DNA of 64,000 nt from Duganella sp. sic0402 (GCF_019219065.1 NZ_JAHUWK010000010.1:124001-188000), one strand, 5' to 3'; counted from the first letter of the stretch, positions 8,490-17,859 are shown. Notes: generated by a model from the sequence alone, not told the origin. Program-made: numbers and translations.

Positions 8490-9434
8490 ATGGAAGACTT
8501 CAATGACCTGGCAATATTCGCTGCTGTTGTAGAACACGGCAGTTTTTCCGCCGCAGCGCGCGCCCTTGCCACACAAAAATCGCGCGTCAGCCGCCGCGTT
8601 GCCGGCCTTGAGCAGCGGCTCGGACTGCGCCTGCTGCAACGCTCCACCAGGGCAGTCCATGTTACCGATATCGGGGCGGCATTTTACTCGCAGTGCAAAC
8701 GCATGACTAACGCAGCGCGGGCGGCGCTGGAAGTAGCGGAACAAGCCCATACACTGCCTTCCGGACGTCTGCGCGTCAGCGCGCCGAGCGGCTTGGCGTA
8801 CGTGTTCATCATGCCGCTGCTGGCGCGATTTCTATGCGCTTATCCCAATGTCAAACTTGAACTGGAAATGTCGAATCGCCGGGTCGACGTGATCGGAGAA
8901 GGCTTTGATGTTGCCTTGCGGGCGCGCAGCGTCATGGATGATTCCAATCTGGTCGTACGGACATTTGGCAATGTCGAGCAAATATTAGTCGCCAGCCCGG
9001 AATTTATTCGCGCTTACGGTCCTTTTGATTCACCAGCATCGCTGAGTAAGAAAAGAGGACTGGGCCCCAAAGCAACTAATACGCATATGCCGCATTGGAA
9101 ACTCTTTTCAGTTTGCGGCGAAGAAATTGAAATTGATTATATTCCCGCTTTATTTAGCAATGATATACATATGATATTGGCTGCAGCATTAGGCGGCGCC
9201 GGCATAGCGGTATGACCGGCCAATTTGTGCGGTGACGCCCTCCGGACCGGCCAACTGGTCACTTTACTGCCGGGCTACAAAGCCGCGGCCCATCAGATAC
9301 ATGCCGTCTTCCCGTCGCGCCGCGGCCTGGTTCCTGCGGTCAAAGCCTTCATTGACTTCCTTGCCGCCGAGCTGCCCGAAATCATGCGCCAAAACAATAC
9401 TGAGCTGGATGCGTTGTTAAACGATGCGGGCTAG
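8490..9434 (+). pseudogene. LysR-family regulator interrupted by an in-frame TGA
   Basis: The first 241 residues form a normal LysR helix-turn-helix (EDFNDLAIFAAVVEHGSFSA) and most of the effector domain. A TGA at 9213-9215 interrupts the frame right after GGAGIAV. The same frame continues without a gap as PANLCGDALRTGQLVTLLPG and reaches the normal C-terminus at 9434, giving about 314 codons, a standard LysR length. Only one codon needs changing to restore it. The lost part contains the last strands and helix of effector subdomain I, so the 241-residue product is probably non-functional or DNA-binding only. A sequencing error is the alternative. Codon use is slightly more AT-rich than in the neighbours. 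Confidence 0.75.
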
Positions 9435-9537
9435 CGACGCACAGGTCCAACATTTTACAAATATCTTTATTTTGCAATAGCAATATTGCCAAAAACGAAG
9501 TATTGTTGTGCGTATACATAAGCGTTACAGAAGACTA

Positions 9538-9562
9538 ACGCCGCCGTCATTGAAGGCGGCGT
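9538..9562. terminator. Hairpin between LysR pseudogene and HD-GYP gene
   Basis: ACGCCGCC (9538-9545) and GGCGGCGT (9555-9562) form a perfect 8-base stem with a 9-base loop. No T-run follows on either strand, so termination is uncertain. The rest of 9435-9685 is AT-rich non-coding sequence that should hold the promoter of the next gene. Confidence 0.4.
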
Positions 9563-9685
9563 ACAATAAATCCATACTAGGTGTTGTGCAGAGCAACGGG
9601 AGTTTTTATTGCCTGTTGTTAATGGCTGTGTGTAAGACTACAATCGGATGTCATTCAGCTGAAACAATTTGCGGAACTTGTTCAT

Positions 9686-11191
9686 ATGTCTTTTCTGTCT
9701 TCTGCCACGCCCAAGTTAGCGCCATGGAAAGTCCTGTTGGTCGACGACGAACCGGATATCCATGACATCACCAAGCTGACCCTGACCCGCTTCCGCCTCG
9801 ACGGCCGCGCCTTGAGTTTCGTACACGCCTACAGCGGCGCCGAAGCCAAGGAAGTACTGGCGCGCGAATCCGATATCGCGCTGGTGTTCCTCGACGTGGT
9901 GATGGAAAAGGAAGACAGCGGCCTGGAAGTCGCCCGCTGGATGCGCGAAGACCTGGACAACCAGTTCACCCGCATCGTGCTGCGCACCGGCCAGCCTGGC
10001 CAGGCGCCGGAAGAACGCGTGATCGTTAATTACGACATCAACGATTACAAGGAAAAAACCGAGCTGGACCGCACCAAGCTGTTCACCACCACCTTTGCCG
10101 CGCTGCGCGCCTACCGCGACATCATGAAGGTCGAGGAAGCCCGCCGTGCCCAGCTGAACTACCGCGAAGGCCTGGAGCGAGTGATCGCCGCCTCGGCCCA
10201 CATTTTCCAGCAGCGCAACCTGAAAGACTTCGCCAACGGCTTGCTGCAGCAAGTGGTAGCGCTGCTGCGCCTGGAACACAGCATGCTGCTGCGCCTGCGC
10301 GGCGCCACCGCCATCACCAGCGTTAATGATTACGAAATCCTGGCGCAGATCGGCGACGACGAAGGCACGCTGCTAACGCCAGAAGTGCTGGCCCAGCTGG
10401 ACGCCGCCAAGAGCAATAAGATCTCGCGCGTTGAGGGCGACACCTACATCGGCTACTTCCCCAACGCCAGCGGCAAGGCGTCGCTGCTGGTGCTCAAGGG
10501 CGTGGAAGAAATTTCGGAAATCGACACCAAGCTGCTGGAAGTATTCTGCTCCGGCGTCGCCATCGCTTTCGACAACATCCTGCTGAACCAGGAAATCACC
10601 GACACCCAGGCCGAGCTGATTCTGCGCCTGGGCGACGTGGTCGAATCGCGCTCCAACGAAGCCGGCAACCACGTACGCCGCATGTCGGAAGTATGCTACC
10701 TGCTGGCCCAGGAAGCGGGCCTGCCGGACGATGAAGTGGCGGTGCTGCGCCACGCCGCGCCGATGCACGATATCGGCAAGATCGCCACCCCGGATGCGGT
10801 GCTGCTCAAGCCAGGTAAACTGGATGCCGCCGAATGGGAAATCATGAAGCAGCACCCGACCGTCGGCCTGTCGATCCTGGATGGTTCGCAACGTCCGATC
10901 CTGAAGGCCGCCGCAGTGATCGCCCACCAGCACCACGAAAAATACGACGGCAGCGGCTACCCACAAGGCCTGAAGGGCGAGGACATCCACCTGTACGCGC
11001 GCATTGTCGCCGTGGCCGACGTGTTCGACGCGCTGATGCACAAGCGCTGCTACAAGGAAGCCTGGCCAATCGAGAAGGTCATCGAGCATCTGCGCGAAGT
11101 CTCCGGCCATCACCTTGATCCGGTGTATGTGGACCTGCTGATCAAGAACATCGACAAAGCGCAAGCCATCAACGAACGCTTGCCTGACTAA
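9686..11191 (+). CDS. Response regulator with DUF3369 and HD-GYP domains
   Basis: 501 residues. A receiver domain (about 14-140) has the acidic pair D20/D21 and phosphoacceptor D70 (VFLD-VVME). A DUF3369 (GAF-like) region follows (about 160-310). The C-terminal HD-GYP domain carries H361-D362 (MHDIGK), HHEKYDGSGYP with G424-Y425-P426, and VAVADVFDAL. HD-GYP proteins hydrolyse cyclic di-GMP, so this is probably a phosphorylation-controlled phosphodiesterase lowering cyclic di-GMP. No kinase gene is adjacent; the GAF kinase at 15339 is the nearest candidate. A 250-base non-coding stretch precedes it. Confidence 0.93.
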   Translation: MSFLSSATPKLAPWKVLLVDDEPDIHDITKLTLTRFRLDGRALSFVHAYSGAEAKEVLARESDIALVFLDVVMEKEDSGLEVARWMREDLDNQFTRIVLRTGQPGQAPEERVIVNYDINDYKEKTELDRTKLFTTTFAALRAYRDIMKVEEARRAQLNYREGLERVIAASAHIFQQRNLKDFANGLLQQVVALLRLEHSMLLRLRGATAITSVNDYEILAQIGDDEGTLLTPEVLAQLDAAKSNKISRVEGDTYIGYFPNASGKASLLVLKGVEEISEIDTKLLEVFCSGVAIAFDNILLNQEITDTQAELILRLGDVVESRSNEAGNHVRRMSEVCYLLAQEAGLPDDEVAVLRHAAPMHDIGKIATPDAVLLKPGKLDAAEWEIMKQHPTVGLSILDGSQRPILKAAAVIAHQHHEKYDGSGYPQGLKGEDIHLYARIVAVADVFDALMHKRCYKEAWPIEKVIEHLREVSGHHLDPVYVDLLIKNIDKAQAINERLPD

Positions 11192-11234
11192 GCGCCGCGC
11201 GCGCCATTGCATAAGCATATTAGCAATTGTTCGT

Positions 11235-11301
11235 AGGAAGTCGATTTCCTTGCTCGTAAGATCGTGGTCTGCCTCCTCAGACCACGCAAGGAAATCACGA
11301 T
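11235..11301 (+). promoter_or_regulatory. Structured leader that can sequester the ribosome site of the TonB receptor gene
   Basis: The Shine-Dalgarno AAGGAAA (11288-11294) lies inside GCAAGGAAATC (11286-11296), a perfect 11-base complement of GATTTCCTTGC (11243-11253). Inside that stem sits a second perfect hairpin, CGTGGTCTG (11263-11271) with CAGACCACG (11278-11286). An upstream AGGAA (11235-11239) can instead pair with TTCCT (11246-11250), which would free the Shine-Dalgarno. ATCGTG (11261-11266) can also pair with CACGAT (11296-11301), which includes the first two bases of the ATG. These are mutually exclusive pairings, as expected of a translational switch. I cannot match it to a known riboswitch class. 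Confidence 0.6.
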
Positions 11302-13750
11302 GCACAAACACGTCCTCCCACCACTGTTCCTGCTGGCCGCGCTGCCCGCTGCGCTGGCACAAGCGCAGGAACTCATCCCGCAAGGCGATACCGCCGCCGC
11401 CATCGACCAGGTGACGGTGGTGGGCTCGCGCGCCCGCAACCGCACCGTGTTCGATTCCGCCGTGCCGATCGACCGCTTCGGCGCGCGCGAAGTGCAGAAT
11501 GCCTTGTCCAGCGGCGAAGTGGGCGCGGCGCTGCAAGCGCTGGCGCCGTCAATCAATTTTCCGCGCATTGAATCCAGCGGTGCTTCAGACTCAGTACGCG
11601 GCGTGCAGCTGCGCGGTCTGGCGCCGGATCAGGTACTGGTGCTGATCAACGGCAAACGCCGTCACGCCAGTTCGGTGCTGGATACGGAAAGCAGCTTCGC
11701 CGGCACCGTGCCGGTGGATGTCAACGCCATTCCGCCCGGTGCCATCGACCACATCGAAATCCTGCGTGACGGCGCTGGTGCGCAATACGGCAGCGACGCG
11801 GTGGCCGGCGTGATCAACATCGTGCTGAAACAGCAGCGCACCGGCGGCTCGGCCTCGGTCAGCTACGGCGCCAACCATACCGACTTCAAGCCAAGCAACG
11901 ACACCAAGACCGACGGCCAGACCAAGATCGTCAACGCCGACTACGGCGTGCCGCTGGGTGACGCCGGCTTCTTCCGCTTTGGCGCGGAAAGCCGCAGCCG
12001 CAATCCAACCCAGCGCGCCGGCTTCAGCGACGCCGGCTGGACCTCGTGGAACTACACGCCAGCCGACCAGGCGCTGGACGGCAAGGTGGTGTTCAAGTCC
12101 GGCGATTCGCCATCGCACAACAACTACGCCTTCTATAACGCGCTGCTGCCGCTGGGCGATGGCGTCGATGCCTACTCCTTCGCCACCGCCAACAAGCGCA
12201 AGTCGGACGGCAGCGCCTACTTCCGCTATCCGGGCGATCCATCGAATGTGACGACGGTGTATCCAAACGGTTATCGTCCAGTCACGCATGGCGACTCGAC
12301 TGATCTGAGTGTGGTGGCAGGCCTGCGCATTGCCAGCGGCGGCTGGAACTGGGACCTCAGTGCGCGCCACGGCAGCAACAAGTTCGACTACGATGTCAGC
12401 AACTCGCTGAACGCCTCGCTGGGCGCGCAAAGCCCGACCAGCTTCCACCTGGCCTCTTTCGATTACCGCCAGAACGCCGTGAACGCCGACCTGACGCGCG
12501 AACTGAACTTCGGCGTGCCGGTCAACCTGGCCATCGGTGCCGAATACATCCGCGAAACCTATACCAGTTCGCCGGGCGATGCCGCTTCCTACGCCGCCGG
12601 CGCCATCACCGATGCGCCGCCGGGCGCGCAAGCCGGTCCTGGTTTGCGTCCACAAGATGCGTTTGATGGCAGCCGCAATATCAGCGCGGTCTACATCGAC
12701 ATCGAAAGCGACATCACCAAACAGCTGCTGGTCGGCGCCGCCGCGCGGTATTCGGACTACAGCGATTTCGGCAGCGCCAGCACCGGCAAACTCTCGGCGC
12801 GCTACAAGTTTACCGACCAGTTCCTGCTGCGCGCTTCCTTGTCGAACAGCTTCCGCGCACCAGCGCTGGTGCAAACCGGCTTCCGCTTCTCCACACTGAA
12901 TTTCAACAGCGACGGCAGCGGTTTGCAGACCGCCTCGCTGCTGCCGGCCAGCGATGCACTGGCGCGCGCATTCGGCGCACAAGACCTGAAGCCGGAAAAA
13001 TCCACCAACCTGTCGCTGGGCCTGGCGTGGAAGCCGGCGCGCAACACCAGCTTCACGCTGGACGGCTACCGCATCAAGATCAAGGACCGCATCACCCGCA
13101 CCAGCGATCTGCAAAGCGACGCCGCTACCGCTTATCTGGCCGGCATCGGCCGCAACGATATTCAATCAGTGGCCTACCTGGCCAACCTGCTGGACACCAC
13201 CACCACCGGCCTGGACGCGGTGCTGAACCACGACCTGTCCTTCGCTGGCGGCAAGCTGGATCTGAACGCCGCGCTCAATCTGAACAAGACCCGCATCGAC
13301 GCCGTGCACCAAAGCTCGGCAGCGCTGGCCAAGATCGATCCCGAGTTGACGGTGCTGACCGACACCAGCCTGTTCCGCATCCGCAATGCCTCGCCGAAGA
13401 ACAAGCTGGTGCTGAGCGCGGACTGGCAAGCGGCGCAATGGGGCTTGCTGGCGCGCGCCACGCGCTTCGGTCCGCTGAAGGATTTCTCGTATGACGAAGA
13501 CGCCGAAGTCATCGATGGTGTGCACGCGCAGCGCTTCGGCGCCGTGTGGACGCTGGACCTGGAGGCGCAATACAAACTGACCAGACAACTGACGCTGTCG
13601 CTGGGCGCGGACAACATCCTCGACCGCTATCCGCAGCGCGTCCGCGAAACCAACAACGCCACCTATGGCGGCGCCCTGCCCTACAACTTCATCAATCCGA
13701 TCGGCGTGAATGGCGCATACTTCTATGCACGCGCACGCTATACCTTCTAA
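11300..13750 (+). CDS. TonB-dependent outer-membrane receptor
   Basis: 816 residues. A signal peptide (MHKHVLPPLFLLAALPAALA) is followed by a TonB box-like stretch (DQVTVVGSRA), a plug domain (about 40-160; VRGVQLRGLAPDQVLVLING, LRDGAGAQYGSDAVAGVINI) and a 22-stranded barrel ending in the aromatic FYARARYTF. It imports a bulky substrate across the outer membrane with energy from TonB. There is no STN domain, so it does not signal to a sigma factor. The start at 11300 has an AAGGAAA ribosome site that is buried in a stem. It is followed after 13 bases by an exported DUF62 enzyme, so the two are probably co-transcribed. Confidence 0.93.
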   Translation: MHKHVLPPLFLLAALPAALAQAQELIPQGDTAAAIDQVTVVGSRARNRTVFDSAVPIDRFGAREVQNALSSGEVGAALQALAPSINFPRIESSGASDSVRGVQLRGLAPDQVLVLINGKRRHASSVLDTESSFAGTVPVDVNAIPPGAIDHIEILRDGAGAQYGSDAVAGVINIVLKQQRTGGSASVSYGANHTDFKPSNDTKTDGQTKIVNADYGVPLGDAGFFRFGAESRSRNPTQRAGFSDAGWTSWNYTPADQALDGKVVFKSGDSPSHNNYAFYNALLPLGDGVDAYSFATANKRKSDGSAYFRYPGDPSNVTTVYPNGYRPVTHGDSTDLSVVAGLRIASGGWNWDLSARHGSNKFDYDVSNSLNASLGAQSPTSFHLASFDYRQNAVNADLTRELNFGVPVNLAIGAEYIRETYTSSPGDAASYAAGAITDAPPGAQAGPGLRPQDAFDGSRNISAVYIDIESDITKQLLVGAAARYSDYSDFGSASTGKLSARYKFTDQFLLRASLSNSFRAPALVQTGFRFSTLNFNSDGSGLQTASLLPASDALARAFGAQDLKPEKSTNLSLGLAWKPARNTSFTLDGYRIKIKDRITRTSDLQSDAATAYLAGIGRNDIQSVAYLANLLDTTTTGLDAVLNHDLSFAGGKLDLNAALNLNKTRIDAVHQSSAALAKIDPELTVLTDTSLFRIRNASPKNKLVLSADWQAAQWGLLARATRFGPLKDFSYDEDAEVIDGVHAQRFGAVWTLDLEAQYKLTRQLTLSLGADNILDRYPQRVRETNNATYGGALPYNFINPIGVNGAYFYARARYTF

Positions 13751-13763
13751 CACTAAGGACATC

Positions 13764-14669
13764 ATGAAAAAACTCATCATCGCCCTGGCCCTGAGCACTG
13801 CACTGAGCGCACCGGCCTTCGCCGCCAAAAACGCGCTGGTGCTGCAAACCGACTTCGGCACCTCCGACGGCGCCGTCTCCGCCATGCGCGGCGTGGCCTA
13901 TGGCGTCGACGCCAATCTGACCGTGGCCGACCTGACCCACAATATTCCCGACTACGATATCTGGGTCGGCGGCTACCGCCTGTTCCAGACCGCGAACTAC
14001 TGGCCGGAAGGCACGGTGTTTGTGTCAGTGATTGATCCGGGCGTAGGCACGGCGCGCAAGTCGGTGGTACTGAAGACCAAGGCCGGCCGCTACTTCGTCG
14101 GCCCGGACAACGGCCAGTTCACACTGATCGCCGAACGCGATGGCGTGGCCGAACTGCGCGAGATCGACGAGAGCATTAACCGCCGCGCCGGCTCCGGCGA
14201 GTCCTACACCTTCCATGGCCGCGATGTCTATGCTTACGTCGGTGCGCGCCTGGCCTCTGGCGCCATCACCTATGAGCAGGTAGGTCCGGTGCTGGCCAGC
14301 GAATCCGTGATCAAGATCCCTTACCAGAAAGCCGCCCTCACCGACGGCAAGCTGCGTGGCATCATTCCGGTATTGGATATCAAGTACGGCAACGTCTGGA
14401 CCAACATCCCCAAGCCGCTGTTTGAACAGCTGAACATCAAGGAGCATGATCTGGTGCAGGTGCGCTTCTTCCATAACAAGAAGCTGGTGAACACCGTGGT
14501 GGCGCCGTATGAGCACACTTTTGGCGGCGTGGCCAAGGGCAAGCCGGTGGTGTATCTGAATAGCTTGCTCGACGTCGCAGTCGCCCTTAACCAGGGCAAC
14601 TACGCGGCCAAAAACAAGATCGAATCCGGCGTGGATTGGGAAGTGGAAGTCAGCAAAGCGAAAAAGTAA
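13764..14669 (+). CDS. Exported SAM hydroxide adenosyltransferase (DUF62) family protein
   Basis: 301 residues. It starts with a signal peptide (MKKLIIALALSTALSAPAFA-A), unusual for this family. The mature protein has the whole DUF62 signature: T29-D-F-G with D35, DLTHNIPDYDI, VSVIDPGVGTARKSV, YFVGPDNGQFTLI and SYTFHGRDVYAYVGARLASG. The family splits S-adenosylmethionine to adenosine and methionine using water/hydroxide; relatives are the chlorinase SalL and fluorinase. Export implies an extracytoplasmic adenosyl substrate. It lies 13 bases after a TonB receptor gene and ends base-to-base against the next minus-strand gene. The start ATG has a ribosome site AAGGA; a longer upstream frame overlapping the receptor is not needed. 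Confidence 0.85.
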   Translation: MKKLIIALALSTALSAPAFAAKNALVLQTDFGTSDGAVSAMRGVAYGVDANLTVADLTHNIPDYDIWVGGYRLFQTANYWPEGTVFVSVIDPGVGTARKSVVLKTKAGRYFVGPDNGQFTLIAERDGVAELREIDESINRRAGSGESYTFHGRDVYAYVGARLASGAITYEQVGPVLASESVIKIPYQKAALTDGKLRGIIPVLDIKYGNVWTNIPKPLFEQLNIKEHDLVQVRFFHNKKLVNTVVAPYEHTFGGVAKGKPVVYLNSLLDVAVALNQGNYAAKNKIESGVDWEVEVSKAKK

Positions 14670-15272
14670 TCAGCGGCGCGCTTCCAGCTCCTGCTGTTTC
14701 ACCATGCGCTCAGCGGTTGCACGCAAGGACTTGAGCGCAGCGGTGGTCGCTTCCAGCTTGCGTTCATCTTCCGCGCGCTGCGGATCGAATTTGCTGGCGG
14801 GCAGTTGCGGACCAATATTCACCGTGGCCGCAGCGGCGGCTTCGGCGTCGGCTGAAGCTTGCTGCTCCGCATAGGCGTTGCGGCCTTCCGAATATTCATC
14901 CGAGGTTTCGTTTTCCGCATTCGGCACATTGGTGTCGGTCGGCACGGCGGACACGTCCGGCACGCCGGCGTCGGACGAGGTTTTCAGCACGCCGGCAGCC
15001 TGTTTCAGCTGGCTGGCCAACGCTTTCAATTGTTGCAAGACCGATTTGGCATCCTTGCCGCCAAACAGCAGCAACATGCGGCGCAGCGCCTCAATTTGCT
15101 TCTTGATCTCTTCTACGCGCTGGCGGGCGGCATCTTTCTGGTCCCGGTCGACGCGACTGGACAGACGATCAACCACCTCGGCATTTTTCCGGGCGGTTTC
15201 CATCTGTTTTTGCAGCAAATCCTGATAGGCGTCGCTGCTGGCGGCAGATAAAGTTGACGATATGGAAAGCAT
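14670..15272 (-). CDS. Hypothetical coiled-coil protein
   Basis: 200 residues, very rich in Ala, Lys, Glu and Gln, with no signal peptide or membrane segment. Residues about 20-95 (QKQMETARKNAEVVDRLSSR onward) and 165-198 are predicted amphipathic coiled coils; the middle (100-165) is acidic and low-complexity. No enzyme motif is visible. Its stop codon directly abuts the stop of the converging DUF62 gene. I do not recognise a named family; codon use matches the neighbourhood, so it is likely expressed. Confidence 0.7.
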   Translation of the reverse strand: MLSISSTLSAASSDAYQDLLQKQMETARKNAEVVDRLSSRVDRDQKDAARQRVEEIKKQIEALRRMLLLFGGKDAKSVLQQLKALASQLKQAAGVLKTSSDAGVPDVSAVPTDTNVPNAENETSDEYSEGRNAYAEQQASADAEAAAAATVNIGPQLPASKFDPQRAEDERKLEATTAALKSLRATAERMVKQQELEARR

Positions 15273-15338
15273 GGTGTGGTCCCGCTAGTAGGCTTAGTCA
15301 TCCATTACAGGCGACTGAGGCGGCGCTTTCGTTAAACC

Positions 15339-17282
15339 CTACTTCCGCTTGACCTTGGGGAAACGCAGCTTGTAATGCAGCCCCATGCCCGGCGCGCTGA
15401 CCACTTTCACCGTCCCCCCCAGGGCGCCGGTCACCAGGTTGAACAGGATGTGCGCACCCAGGCCGCTGCCGCCGGAACCGCGCTTGGTGGTGAAAAACGG
15501 GTCGAACAGCTGTCCCAGCGTGGCGCTGTCCATGCCAACGCCGTCGTCGCTGTAGTCGAACTCCACATTGTCGCCTTCCACCTTGCCGGTGATGGTGATC
15601 TTGCCCGGCTGGCCCTCTTCAAAACCGTGCACCAGCGAATTGACCACCATATTGGTGACGATCTGCGAAACCGCGCCGGGGAAGCTGGCCATATTGATAT
15701 GTTCATCGCAATTGATCTCGATCTGGATCGGCTTGCCCTTGAGCTTGGGCTGCAGCGACAGTAGCACTTCATCAAGATACTTGCGCAGATTGAAACTGCG
15801 GATATCGTCGGACGACTGATCCACCGCCACCTGCTTGAAGCTGCGCACCAGCGCCGCCGCGCGCTGGGTGTTGGTGGTCATGATCTTCAGCGACTGGTCG
15901 ATGATCTCGAAGAACTGGTTCAGGCCGTCTTCGTCCAGCGTGCCGTTGGCCAGGTCTTCGCGGGTCAGCTTTAGCTCTTCCACCAAATGGCTGGTGGCAG
16001 TAACGCAGATGCCCAGCGGGGTGTTGATTTCGTGCGCCACGCCGGCCACCAGCCGGCCCAGCGAGGCCAGCTTCTCCTGCCTCACCAGTTCGCCTTGCGC
16101 ATCTTTCAGCGAGGTCAGCGCGTTTTCCAGCGCGGCGTTCTGCTGCTCCAGCGTTTCCTTGGCCTGGCGGATTTGCCGGTCGGCTTGCATGCGGGCGATT
16201 GCCACCGCGACGTGGCTGGCCATGAACGCCAGGATTTCCAGGTCGGCCTGGGTGTATTGCACCTGCTGGTCGTAGCTCTGCACGATGATCACGCCATAGG
16301 CGTGGTCGCCCAGCAGCATCGGCGCGCCCATCCAGCTGGAAATGTCGACATTGCCCAGCGGGTGCTCCATCTCACCGCTGTCCACCAGCGCCTGGAAGCC
16401 GGCCCGGTCCAGCAGCATCGCCTGCTTGCGCTGCAAGATATACGAGGACATGCCGACGCCGTAGTCGAAACGCTTGACCGGCGCCAGCTCGTCTTTTTCA
16501 TCGACAAAATAGGGAATGCTGACTTCCTGCGTGTCCGGGTGGTACAGCGCCATCAGGAAATTCTTGGCCGGCACCAGTTCGCTGATGATCTGGTGCAGCC
16601 GCATATTCAGCCGGCTGCCGCCGGTGGCCGTGGCCGACAGATTGGCCAGCTCATACAGCGCGCGCTGGATGTTTTCGGCGCGGCGGCGCTCGGCCACCTC
16701 GTGCTGCATCTGGATCGTGCGCTCCTGCACCGCGCGCTCCAGCCGGTCCACGCTCTGCAAGCCTTGCAGCGCGCTGGAGACGTGATGGGAGATCAGCTTG
16801 AACAGCGCCTGGTCTTCCTCGCTGAACGTGTGCTCCTTGTCGTAGCTCTGGATCACCACCGCGCCCAGCACCTGGTGGTTCTGGTCCAGCAGCGGGCTGC
16901 CCATCCAGTGCTCGGCGATGGTGCCGATGCCGAAGCCGGCATTGTCCTCGCGTTTGGAAATATGCTCGGCCGCCGTCATGACGATGCTTTCGCGCGCGCG
17001 TATTACCGCCTCGGTCGGCGACTCGCCCGGCACCAGCTCGAACAATTCCTCGCGGCTCGGCGGATCGTCCACTTCGTCAACAAAATAGACAAAGCGCACC
17101 AGATTGGGCGGGCCGTCCTCATTGCTCAGCGCGACAAAGAAGTTAGCCGCGTACATGATGCGCCCCAGCGCCGCATGCACGGCCTGCAGGAATTCACTGA
17201 TATCGGTGCAGCTGCTGGATTTTTGCCCGATTTCGAGCAGCACGGTTTGAACGGCTTCCAGCCGGGAGAGGCGACTTTCCAT
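15339..17282 (-). CDS. Cytosolic sensor histidine kinase with two GAF domains
   Basis: 647 residues with no membrane segment. Two GAF-type sensor domains (about 10-180 and 220-380) share the pattern WMGSPLLDQNHQVLGAVVIQ / WMGAPMLLGDHAYGVIIVQS. A coiled coil leads to the dimerisation helix with the phosphorylated histidine (LVAGVAHEINTPLG) and a HATPase domain (about 530-645; N-box VTNMVVNSLVHGF, GVGMD, GSGGSGLGAHILF). It would autophosphorylate in response to an intracellular ligand or redox signal. No receiver domain or regulator gene is adjacent, so its partner is unknown. The kinase stands alone between two hypothetical genes. Confidence 0.92.
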   Translation of the reverse strand: MESRLSRLEAVQTVLLEIGQKSSSCTDISEFLQAVHAALGRIMYAANFFVALSNEDGPPNLVRFVYFVDEVDDPPSREELFELVPGESPTEAVIRARESIVMTAAEHISKREDNAGFGIGTIAEHWMGSPLLDQNHQVLGAVVIQSYDKEHTFSEEDQALFKLISHHVSSALQGLQSVDRLERAVQERTIQMQHEVAERRRAENIQRALYELANLSATATGGSRLNMRLHQIISELVPAKNFLMALYHPDTQEVSIPYFVDEKDELAPVKRFDYGVGMSSYILQRKQAMLLDRAGFQALVDSGEMEHPLGNVDISSWMGAPMLLGDHAYGVIIVQSYDQQVQYTQADLEILAFMASHVAVAIARMQADRQIRQAKETLEQQNAALENALTSLKDAQGELVRQEKLASLGRLVAGVAHEINTPLGICVTATSHLVEELKLTREDLANGTLDEDGLNQFFEIIDQSLKIMTTNTQRAAALVRSFKQVAVDQSSDDIRSFNLRKYLDEVLLSLQPKLKGKPIQIEINCDEHINMASFPGAVSQIVTNMVVNSLVHGFEEGQPGKITITGKVEGDNVEFDYSDDGVGMDSATLGQLFDPFFTTKRGSGGSGLGAHILFNLVTGALGGTVKVVSAPGMGLHYKLRFPKVKRK

Positions 17283-17370
17283 CGATTTTCCTATGTTGAC
17301 GGCATGCGATACATGCGCACAGGAAATACTAGCAGGTCAGGCCCCGGCGGGAAACCGCCCAGGTCTTATT

Positions 17371-17859
17371 TCACGGCTTTTTGTAGCCGTTTTCGATCCA
17401 GTTGGCGGCGCTGGTGGCACTCAGCTTGAAGGTTGGCGCCACGCGCACGCGCGCCAGTTCCTCGCCGTACTGGTCGAAAGCGCTCAGCGTGGCGTAGGGA
17501 TCGTCCTCGTCCGGCGTGATATCCAGGCAGACTTTGACCGGACCGTCGTCCATGCCGACCGTGACATTCTTGTGCAATTGCGCATGCAATTGCTGCTCGT
17601 GGCGGCGGATCACCTCATTGGCGGTCTTGACCAGGGTGTTGAAGGCGTTGACGTCCAGCGGCTTGGGATTCTTCTTGTCGCGGCCCATGGTCCACGGGCC
17701 GACCAGTGCCGGCTCCGGCTCGCCATCCTTGATCATGGCGACCGCCCAGCCGTCGTCATCGTCGTTCTTGATCACGCGCGCAGTCCAGCCGTTGCCTTGC
17801 CACAGGCGATCTTCTTGCACCGGGGCATCATCGTCTGCATCGGGGTAGTCGTTACTCAT
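17371..17859 (-). CDS. Conserved-looking hypothetical protein
   Basis: 162 residues, acidic N-terminus (MSNDYPDADDDAPVQED), no signal peptide or membrane span. The sequence WTARVIKNDDDDGWAVAMIK and GPWTMGRDKKNPKPLDVNAF looks like a compact soluble fold. Its start at MSNDYPDAD is chosen over a longer frame that would overlap the divergent porin promoter and begins with an unlikely Cys-rich stretch. Function unknown; I recognise no motif. Confidence 0.7.
   Translation of the reverse strand: MSNDYPDADDDAPVQEDRLWQGNGWTARVIKNDDDDGWAVAMIKDGEPEPALVGPWTMGRDKKNPKPLDVNAFNTLVKTANEVIRRHEQQLHAQLHKNVTVGMDDGPVKVCLDITPDEDDPYATLSAFDQYGEELARVRVAPTFKLSATSAANWIENGYKKP

Noticed and set aside
9213..9215. Selenocysteine or programmed read-through at the LysR TGA
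   Set aside because: No SECIS-like hairpin directly follows and LysR proteins do not use selenocysteine; a nonsense mutation is simpler.
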